10,478 nucleotides of DNA from Pinguiococcus pyrenoidosus (lineage: Eukaryota; Sar; Pinguiophyceae; Pinguiochrysidales; Pinguiochrysidaceae). Both the position numbers and the translations under genes were made by a program. Shown one piece after another: positions 1-5,961 of this stretch; the first letter of the stretch is position 1; each line of letters begins with the position of its first letter. The stretch covers positions 1 to 10,478 of the forward strand of contig JAAMXY010001092.1 of assembly GCA_019677205.1 (NCBI GenBank), read 5' to 3'. The notes under the pieces were generated by a model, which saw only the letters and a list, made by a program, of their open reading frames with translations, had not been told where the DNA came from and ran no database searches.

Positions 1-3000
1 ACGACGACTTCGGTGAGGACGTGGACATCAGCCACGACTACGTCATCGTTGGCGCCCCGAACCGAGACAACGGCATCAGCAACTCGGGAGCGGCCTTCAT
101 CTTCCAGCTCGACGCAAGCAACAACATCGTTCGTACAACCGAGCTCTTGGCGAGCAGTCGAAGCAGCAGCGACAAGCTTGGCCGCGCAGTCGGCATTGAT
201 GGAAGCATTGCTATTGCTGGGAGTCCGAAGAACGACAACAGCGGCACGAACACCGGCGGGGTGTATGTCTTCCTGACCAGCGACAGTGGGGTCACCTGGT
301 CGCAAGTCGCCTTGCTTGACGGTGGTGGCGAAGCTGCGGATCACGATCACCTGGGCCGATCGGTCGCGGTCAGCGGCGGCGTGATCATCGCCGGCGCTCC
401 TATCCGCGACGACGACGGCTCCCGCAGCGGCGCCGCCTACATCTTCAAGAGCTCCGACGGCGGACTCACCTGGTCGCACGCCTCGCGCCTCAATGCTCCG
501 ACGCCGCAGGTGAACGCGGAGTTCGGGTCTGACGTCGATGTCGAAGGAGACTTGGTGGTGGTCGGCGCCCGATACGAGGACTTCTCGGACACGGACAGCG
601 GCGCGGCCTACCTCTTCAGAGCGGACAGTACGTTCTCGACCTGGGCGTTTCAGACCAAGCTGGTGTCGTCGAGTACGTCAGGCTCGGACAACGAGGGGAA
701 CGGAGTCGCCATCACGACCAACGCCGCCATCGTTGGCGCTCCCGGCGAGGACACCCCGGGTGGTACCGCACCCGGCGCGGCTTACATCTACAAGTTCTCG
801 TTCTCGCCGCTGTCGGTCGCTCTGGAGTACAAGCTGACTTCTTCGGCGGGCGGGGCCTCGGACAATCTGGGCAACAGGGTTGACATCGATGGCGGCTTCG
901 CTGTGGTGGGCGCCTACAATGCGGACACGGACAGCGGCGTCGACGCCGGCGCCGTCCACATCTACAAGCTGACGGCGGGCCATAGCTGGACTGAAATGGC
1001 CCGGCTGGAAGAGGTGAACCCAGGCGCTGGCCATACCTTCGGCTACGACGTGGGCATTGACGAGACGAACCTCCGGGTGGTCGTGGGCGCTCCGGCCAAC
1101 AGTGCGATCAACGTAGAGGTCGGCGCGGCCAACATCTTCTGGTCCGACGATGGCGGCTCGTCGTGGACGGGCTATGAGATACAGCTGGACGCTGTGATGC
1201 GGAACGATCGCTTCGGGGAGGCCGTAGATATCACCGACAAGTTTGCGATTGTGGGCGCCCCGTACCGAGACACAAGCGATACGAATACCGGAGCGGCGCT
1301 CATCTTCGAACTGAGTCCAAGTCATAGTGTGGTCCGTACCACCGAGCTCACCGCCAACGATGCGGAACGATATGACAGCTTTGGAGAAGCAGTGGCGATT
1401 GATGGTAGCATCGCCGCGGTGGGCGCCCCTCGAGATGATGAGGCCGACAAGAACACCGGATCGATCTATGTGTTCGTTACGAGCGACGGCGGCAGCACCT
1501 GGCCACAGGTAGCACGGCTCGACGCTGGCGCCGAGGCGGACAGGCTCGATCGGCTGGGAGGCAGAGTGGCGATCAGCGGCGGCGTCCTTGTGGGCGGCGC
1601 CTGCAGACGAGACCATGACGAAGTTGGCGATGACGTCGGCGCTGCGTACATCTTCACGAGCGTGGACGGCGGTGCGTCATGGACTACGGCGGCCTCGCTG
1701 CGGTCACCGGATCCCGAAGCCGGCGCTCAGTTCGGCTACGATGTGGACGTGGAGGGAGATCTGGTGATCGTGGGCGCCGCTTACGAGAACCAGCCCGACT
1801 CGGTCGTTGACAGTGGGGCCGCCTACATCTTCCGCGCCGACGGCTCGCTGACGAGCTGGACGTATCAGACCAAGGTTGTGTCGGCGAGCTCATCGACGTC
1901 CGACCTGGAAGGGCACGGTGTCGCCATCACGTCCTCTACTGCCATTGTAGGCGCTCCGCAGGAAGATGCCAACGGGACTCCGGCGTCGGGAGCGGCTTAC
2001 GTGTACTCTCTGTCCACCTCCCTCCTCAGCGTGCTTCTGGAGGACAAGGTCACTGCCTCGGATGCGTCGCAGTACGATGGTCTGGGCAAGCGCGTCGACG
2101 TGGATGGCGACTTCGCCGTGGTGGGCGCGTACAGCGCGAATACGGCCTACGGCAACAACGCCGGGGCGGTGTACGTGTACCGCACCCCGAGCGGTCTCAG
2201 CTGGACGGAGGTCGCGAAGCTCGAGGAGATCAACCCCGGAGAAGATCACGACTTTGGATATGACGTGGCGGTCGACGAGACGCATCTCCGCGTGATCGTG
2301 GGCGCTCCCGGAAACGGCATGAGCAGGCCGGACGGTGGCGCCGCCAACATCTTCTGGTCCAACGACGCTGGCGCCACGTGGCTGGGCGTCGAGGTCACAG
2401 CCAGCGGTATCGGTGAGGGAGATAAGTTTGGCTTCGCGGTGGACATCACCGACGAGTACGCCATCGTCGGTGCACCGAAGCGGGACGTCGGTAGTCATTC
2501 CAATGCCGGCGCAGCTTTCATCTACCAGCTCGACGCCTCCAACAGCATTGTCCGTACCACGGAGCTTACTGGGAGCGACCGCAAAAAAAATGATATGTTT
2601 GGAAACGGTGTCGGCATTGACGGACAGATCGCAGTCGTTGGTTCTCCGAACGACGACGGTGGTGCAGGGAATGCTGGATCCCTGTATGTCTTCACCACGA
2701 GCGACAGTGGGGCCACTTGGGTGGAAGTGACAACGCTCACCGCTGGGCCGGAGAGCTCTGGCAATGACAGGCTTGGCAAGCGAGTCGCCCTCAGTGGTGG
2801 CGTAGTGATCGGCAGTGCGTTTGAACGCGATGACGACGGCAGCGAAAGCGGCGCCGCGTACTTGTTCACGAGCGAAGACGGGGGGAGCACCTGGTCGGCT
2901 CCGATTCGTCTCAACTCGCCGGACCCCGAGGCCAGTGCGCAATTTGGGTACGATGTGGACGTTGAGGGCGATCTGGTCATTGTGGGTGCCCCATTCGAAG

Positions 3001-3257
3001 ATTTCGGCGGCGGTGGACTGGACAGCGGAGCTGCGTACCTCTTCCGCGGAGATCGCAGCTTGTCGAGCTGGTCCTTCCAGTCGAGACTGGTATCGGGTGG
3101 CAGCTCTGCTGGAGACGAGCAGGGGTATGGTGTTGCTGTGAGCGCACGGTCAGCCGTGGTGGGAGCACCAGGAGTTGGTCCCGTTGGGGAGGAGCGATCG
3201 GGTGCGGCGTATATGTATGCCATCGCTAAGGCACGGGTTGTTGGTGAGCTACCGTAG
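1..3257 (+). CDS. Giant FG-GAP repeat beta-propeller protein, 3' part (5' end outside window)
   Basis: The frame is open from base 3 to the TAG at 3255-3257 with no intron, giving about 1,084 residues; the N-terminus lies left of the window. The protein consists wholly of about 57-residue repeats. Each has an F/L-G-x-x-V start, a strand ending VVGAP or a variant, an Asp/Gly-rich loop (for example RDDDGSRSG) and a GAAYIF-type strand: the FG-GAP_2 kind of beta-propeller blade. Nineteen blades are visible. Their conserved F/L/E-G positions start near 9, 177, 351, 522, 693, 867, 1038, 1212, 1380, 1554, 1731, 1908, 2082, 2253, 2427, 2598, 2772, 2943 and 3120. Blades at the same place in each set of seven resemble one another, so the array is tandem seven-blade propellers. 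The Asp-rich loops suggest calcium binding. Only one Cys is seen (unit 2, blade 3). No transmembrane segment or other domain follows the last blade; the end is VVGELP. Such proteins are often secreted or surface adhesive proteins, but no signal peptide is visible here, so location and ligand are inference. The GTG at 21 is not a start. Confidence 0.9.
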   Translation, partial: DDFGEDVDISHDYVIVGAPNRDNGISNSGAAFIFQLDASNNIVRTTELLASSRSSSDKLGRAVGIDGSIAIAGSPKNDNSGTNTGGVYVFLTSDSGVTWSQVALLDGGGEAADHDHLGRSVAVSGGVIIAGAPIRDDDGSRSGAAYIFKSSDGGLTWSHASRLNAPTPQVNAEFGSDVDVEGDLVVVGARYEDFSDTDSGAAYLFRADSTFSTWAFQTKLVSSSTSGSDNEGNGVAITTNAAIVGAPGEDTPGGTAPGAAYIYKFSFSPLSVALEYKLTSSAGGASDNLGNRVDIDGGFAVVGAYNADTDSGVDAGAVHIYKLTAGHSWTEMARLEEVNPGAGHTFGYDVGIDETNLRVVVGAPANSAINVEVGAANIFWSDDGGSSWTGYEIQLDAVMRNDRFGEAVDITDKFAIVGAPYRDTSDTNTGAALIFELSPSHSVVRTTELTANDAERYDSFGEAVAIDGSIAAVGAPRDDEADKNTGSIYVFVTSDGGSTWPQVARLDAGAEADRLDRLGGRVAISGGVLVGGACRRDHDEVGDDVGAAYIFTSVDGGASWTTAASLRSPDPEAGAQFGYDVDVEGDLVIVGAAYENQPDSVVDSGAAYIFRADGSLTSWTYQTKVVSASSSTSDLEGHGVAITSSTAIVGAPQEDANGTPASGAAYVYSLSTSLLSVLLEDKVTASDASQYDGLGKRVDVDGDFAVVGAYSANTAYGNNAGAVYVYRTPSGLSWTEVAKLEEINPGEDHDFGYDVAVDETHLRVIVGAPGNGMSRPDGGAANIFWSNDAGATWLGVEVTASGIGEGDKFGFAVDITDEYAIVGAPKRDVGSHSNAGAAFIYQLDASNSIVRTTELTGSDRKKNDMFGNGVGIDGQIAVVGSPNDDGGAGNAGSLYVFTTSDSGATWVEVTTLTAGPESSGNDRLGKRVALSGGVVIGSAFERDDDGSESGAAYLFTSEDGGSTWSAPIRLNSPDPEASAQFGYDVDVEGDLVIVGAPFEDFGGGGLDSGAAYLFRGDRSLSSWSFQSRLVSGGSSAGDEQGYGVAVSARSAVVGAPGVGPVGEERSGAAYMYAIAKARVVGELP
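3..1205 (+). repeat. FG-GAP super-unit 1 (seven blades, 401 codons)
   Basis: First visible copy of the seven-blade super-repeat, from the DDFGED blade to just before DRFGEAVD. Blade spacing is 56, 58, 57, 57, 58, 57 and 58 codons. Position-specific marks recur in the later copies. Blade 1 contains IVRTTEL. Blade 4 contains VDVEGDLV. Blade 5 has Glu in place of the first Phe (DNEG). Blade 6 has VVGAY instead of VGAP. Blade 7 has a longer loop (IDETNLRVVVGAP). Confidence 0.85.
1206..2420 (+). repeat. FG-GAP super-unit 2 (seven blades, 405 codons)
   Basis: Second copy, offset 1,203 nt from the first. It repeats the same blade-specific marks: VVRTTEL in blade 1, VDVEGDLV in blade 4, DLEG in blade 5, VVGAY in blade 6 and VDETHLRVIVGAP in blade 7. 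Blade 3 has a longer loop and carries the only visible Cys (GGACRRDHDE). DNA copies have diverged clearly, so the duplication is not recent. Confidence 0.85.
2421..3257 (+). repeat. FG-GAP super-unit 3 (five blades, then stop)
   Basis: Third copy, offset 1,215 nt from the second. It contains counterparts of blades 1 to 5 (DKFG, DMFG, DRLG, AQFG, DEQG starts) and ends in the stop codon after blade 5. Blade 4 again has VDVEGDLVIVGAP and blade 2 again has an Asp-box hairpin. A run of eight A residues at 2583-2590 (Arg-Lys-Lys-Asn) interrupts the GC-rich coding sequence but the frame continues. Confidence 0.85.
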
Positions 3258-3596
3258 ACGTCGAAAGACCACGGTGACGGCGAGTTGACCCATGTAGCGA
3301 TGTGAGCTGATCGTGGTTTGGCTTCTGAAAATGATTAGAGAAGAGGAGGAGGAGGGATGTATCGTCTGAAGAACAAGAAGGGAAAAGTGAATCGGCGACT
3401 AGAATGGCGTGTCAAGGCACCCGGGCCTTGAAGGCTTGTGTACTTGCACAGGGAGAGAGGAGTAGCCAGGAGACAATGCAAGTGCGCGTCCGTGAACGGC
3501 GATGGAGGAGATCTCGCATGCGGCGAAACGAAATGAACAGTACAACGAACGATATCCCAATTAATCATACACGTCTGGAGCTGCCGGCCTCTGCGC
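3258..3596. other. Convergent intergenic region between FG-GAP gene and U2AF35
   Basis: This 339-bp stretch lies between two stop codons facing each other and must hold both 3' untranslated regions. It is less GC-rich than the flanking genes and has a short purine-rich run (GAAGAGGAGGAGGAGGG, near 3341-3357). I see no AATAAA signal on either strand, no RNA gene and no credible coding frame. Frames that cross it are continuations of antisense reading of U2AF35. Confidence 0.6.
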
Positions 3597-4385
3597 TCAT
3601 CTGCCCCTCGGATCCGGATTCCTGTCGCCACTCCTGTCCCTGTCCGCGTCCCTGTCCTTCTCACCGCTCCTGTCGTCGTCCCTGTCTTTCCGCTCATCGG
3701 CAGCGGCTTCCTCGCTTCTCACCCGCTTCTTCGGCTCCCAGTCCGGGTGGTACGTCCGATCGTCGTCGCGAGAGTGGCGGGACGGGCGGTAGAAGATGCC
3801 TGGGCTGGGGCCAAAGCGCTCGTGCAGCTCCCGCTTGAGTCCCTTGCTGATCTTGTGGACATGCATGAAGTTGCAGTAGCCTCCGCGCTTGCAGACGCCC
3901 TCGTCGTACTGGCGGCAGCGCGCCTCGCGGAACTCGGTCACGGGAGAGAACTCCGTCACCAGCGGACGGCAGTTGTAGTAGCGCCCGAACAAGCTCTTTA
4001 GCGCCGAGTCCGCCTCTTCCTCGTCCTCGAACTTCACGTACACGTTGCCCACCAGGTGGTCGCCCAGGTTGTCGCACACGTTCATCTCTTCGATTTTGCC
4101 GTGGCGGCTGAGCTCCTCGTACACTTCGTAGTAGAACTCGTCGAACTCCTCCTGCGCCTTGGCCACGTCCAGCTGCGCCTGGTCCAGTCCGGCCGCAGTG
4201 AGCAGGGACACCGGGTTCTGCCACATGTGCGGCACCAGAATGGTCTGCGAGAACTGTGGCTTGTGGTGCTTGCGACTGCAGCGCTCTCCGTGGCGACACG
4301 CGCCGATCTTGTAGTAGAACGGGCAGTTCACCTTGTCCTCTTCCGTGCCATGGATGCGCGCGAGGTGCGCGGCGCCGCCGGACAT
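3597..4385 (-). CDS. U2AF1: U2AF small subunit (U2AF35), 3' splice-site AG recognition factor
   Basis: Single-exon 262-residue protein of the U2AF35 family. With U2AF65 it recognises the 3' splice-site AG in the nucleus during early spliceosome assembly. Start chosen at 4385 because MSGGAAHLARIHGTEEDKVNC matches the usual family N-terminus (Met, short leader, GTE-DKVNC). The frame stays open to 4454, but those extra residues look like untranslated leader. Zinc finger 1 is C21-x8-C30-x5-C36-x3-H40. The UHM (RRM-like) domain spans about 45-150, with NLGDHLVGNVYVKF and the UHM motif at R135-Y136-Y137. Zinc finger 2 is C157-x7-C165-x5-C171-x3-H175. Ser37 and Gln159 match human Ser34 and Gln157, both in the RNA-contacting fingers. 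The C-terminal tail (about 205-262) is Arg/Asp-rich rather than a long RS repeat and lacks a glycine tract. The gene is divergent from RFC across 234 bp. Confidence 0.97.
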   Translation of the reverse strand: MSGGAAHLARIHGTEEDKVNCPFYYKIGACRHGERCSRKHHKPQFSQTILVPHMWQNPVSLLTAAGLDQAQLDVAKAQEEFDEFYYEVYEELSRHGKIEEMNVCDNLGDHLVGNVYVKFEDEEEADSALKSLFGRYYNCRPLVTEFSPVTEFREARCRQYDEGVCKRGGYCNFMHVHKISKGLKRELHERFGPSPGIFYRPSRHSRDDDRTYHPDWEPKKRVRSEEAAADERKDRDDDRSGEKDRDADRDRSGDRNPDPRGR

Positions 4386-4619
4386 CTCGTCAACTTCCCT
4401 GTGGTACACGCGCGCGAATATCGGTGGTATGTGGCTCTCGAACTTCGACGGCAAGCTGGCGAAATTTTAAACTAATAATATTCGAGGACTGCTCCAATTG
4501 TTCTGGAAAGAGTTTGGACTTTGTCGATATCCTTCTGTCACAATCGGGGTTTTCCCGCGCTTTTGCGTTCGTATTTCTGAGCCGCTTCGAGCTGGATTTC
4601 CCAGAACTGCGGTGCCAAG
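4386..4619. promoter_or_regulatory. Divergent promoter region, U2AF35 / RFC small subunit
   Basis: These 234 bp separate two start codons pointing away from each other, so both core promoters and 5' leaders must fit here unless leaders are spliced. The region has the most AT-rich island of the window (about 4471-4492), on the U2AF35 side, with TTTAAA-like sequence but no clear TATA box. A CCAAT pentamer is at 4494-4498, a near-match ACAATCGG at 4540-4547, and an E2F-type site directly after it. Roles are inferred from motif and position only. Confidence 0.6.
4550..4560 (+). promoter_or_regulatory. E2F/DP-type site upstream of RFC
   Basis: The sequence TTTTCCCGCGC contains a perfect TTTSSCGC E2F core (TTTCCCGC, 4551-4558), 69 nt upstream of the RFC start codon. 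RFC subunit genes are established E2F targets in animals and plants, so motif, position and gene agree. Factor binding itself is inferred. Confidence 0.55.
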
Positions 4620-5763
4620 ATGACCGAGTTCGAAGTTCCGTGGGTCGAGAAGTACCGCCCGCAGCTGCTGTCCGACGTGGTGGGCAACGCGGACACTGTG
4701 GCGCGCCTGGCGGCCATCGCGGAGATGGGCAATCTTCCGAACGTGATCTTGTGCGGTCCGCCGGGCACTGGCAAGACCACGTCCGTGCACGCTTTGGCGC
4801 GCCAGATGCTAGGCGATGCGTATAAGGAAGCTGTGCTGGAGCTGAACGCATCGGACGCGCGTGGTATCGACACGGTGCGCGGGCGCATCAAGATGTTCGC
4901 GCAAAAGCGCGTCACTCTGCCGCGCGGCAAGCACAAGATTGTGATTTTGGACGAGGCGGATAGCATGACAGCCGCGGCGCAACAGGCGATGCGACGCACG
5001 ATGGAGATCTATAGCAACACCACACGTTTCGCGCTGGCGTGCAACATCTCCACGAAGATCATCGAGCCTATCCAAAGCCGCTGCGCCATCCTGCGCTATA
5101 CGCGCCTCTCCGACGACCAGATTCTGGAGCGACTGCGGCAGGTGTGCGAGGCCGAAGACGTGGGCTACACGCAGGAGGGATTGGACGCCATCGTCTTCAC
5201 CGCGGAGGGAGATATGCGTCACGCGCTCAATGGGCTGCAAAGCACGGTGTCCGGCTTCGAGTATGTGTCCCAGGAGAACGTGTTCAAGGTGTGCGATCAG
5301 CCGCATCCCGTGACGGTGCGTCGGATCATTGGCAGCTGCGAGAAGAAAGACCTCTTCCAGGCGCTCGACCTCCTCAAGGGCCTCTACGATACCGGATACA
5401 GTGCGCAGGTGCGCGATGCGACGATGCCGGAAGGCTTTGCAGCTTTTGGAAGACGACGAAGCCTCATGCCACTTCTCCCGTGCGCCTTGCTCCTTGTGAA
5501 TTTCAGGACATCATTGGCACCTTCTTCAAGGTCTGCCGCAACGACAAGGAGATGCCTGAGGACCGAAAGCTGTCGTTCGTGCGAGAGATTGGCTTCACGC
5601 ACATGAGGTAAGCGTCCACTCCGCCCCTCGACTTGCATCTGCTGTTCCCCCCTCCCTGGTCTCATGCCAGTTTCTTTGGGTATCTTTTTGCAGAATTGCG
5701 GAGGGCATGGGCTCGATCCTGCAGCTGCAAGGGCTGCTGGCGAAGCTCTGTGCCGTTGCATAG
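4620..5763 (+). CDS. RFC2: Replication factor C small subunit (human RFC2 / yeast Rfc4 type), three exons
   Basis: Subunit of the AAA+ clamp loader that opens and loads PCNA at primer-template junctions. Exons are 4620-5408, 5507-5607 and 5694-5763, joining to 319 residues, close to the usual length for small RFC subunits. Visible motifs: VPWVEKYRP at 6-14; Walker A GPPGTGKT at 46-53; Walker B ILDEAD at 109-114; SRC motif (IQSRC) at 151-155, which supplies the trans arginine finger to the neighbouring subunit; sensor-2 region [11 protein letters not shown] at 198-208; and the helical collar domain from about residue 225. The wording around [18 protein letters not shown] and [12 protein letters not shown] fits the RFC2/Rfc4 subgroup best. 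Without splicing the first exon would read on into unrelated sequence and lose the conserved [10 protein letters not shown] and [21 protein letters not shown] segments. Intron 1 is phase 0 and intron 2 phase 2. The name follows human usage. Confidence 0.96.
5409..5506 (+). other. RFC intron 1 (98 nt, phase 0)
   Basis: The donor is CAG|GTGCGC and the acceptor TTTCAG|GAC. Removal joins the codon for Gln263 to GAC and restores the conserved collar-domain sequence [10 protein letters not shown]. The length is not a multiple of three and the unspliced frame loses family similarity. Confidence 0.92.
5608..5693 (+). other. RFC intron 2 (86 nt, phase 2)
   Basis: The donor is GAG|GTAAGC and the acceptor TTTTTGCAG|AATTGC after a pyrimidine-rich stretch. 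Splicing makes an AGA codon (AG + A) and restores [16 protein letters not shown], the typical C-terminal helix of this subunit. It is the shortest intron in the window. Confidence 0.93.
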
Positions 5764-5812
5764 AGAAACGGAGCACGAAGCATGAGTCAACTGCAGAATC
5801 ACCGTTGGTTAC

Positions 5813-5884
5813 TTCCCGCTTTCCGGCTTTCCGGCTTTCCGGCTTTCCAGCTTTCCGGCTTTCCGGCGTTCTGGCTTCCCGGCG
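5813..5884 (+). repeat. 8-bp minisatellite, TTCCGGCT x 9 (degenerate)
   Basis: Nine head-to-tail 8-bp units run TTCCCGCT, three TTCCGGCT, TTCCAGCT, TTCCGGCT, TTCCGGCG, TTCTGGCT and TCCCGGCG. The array lies between the RFC stop (5763) and the UTP18 stop (5962) and so falls in one or both 3' UTRs. Period 8 is not codon-compatible, and reading frames that cross it (repeats of Phe-Arg-Leu-Ser-Gly type) are artefacts. Each unit contains the palindrome CCGG. Confidence 0.92.
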
Positions 5885-5961
5885 TTCCCCTGCGCTCACA
5901 GGGCCGCTTCTCTCGCCCGCTGCACCCCTCCAAGGGCGTTTATGACAGCCTGCAGCGGCGG

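Noticed and set aside
2583-2590. Run of eight A residues in the FG-GAP gene as a frameshift or slippage site
   Set aside because: The conserved blade sequence continues in the same frame on both sides, so no frameshift is needed or indicated.
678-2942. Two long minus-strand frames (678-1616 and 1890-2942) opposite the FG-GAP gene
   Set aside because: They mirror the repeated codons of the FG-GAP array (recurring VGPEDVG text spaced like the blades) and have no independent features.
3404-3838. 144-codon plus-strand frame in the FG-GAP/U2AF35 intergenic region
   Set aside because: Its second half is antisense to the U2AF35 Arg/Asp tail and the first half has no recognisable features or good start context.
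4386-4454. Upstream in-frame extension of U2AF35 starting at 4454 (MPSKFES)
   Set aside because: Family members begin a few residues before GTE-DKVNC, which fits the ATG at 4385; the extra 23 residues have no family similarity and would use up much of the divergent promoter.
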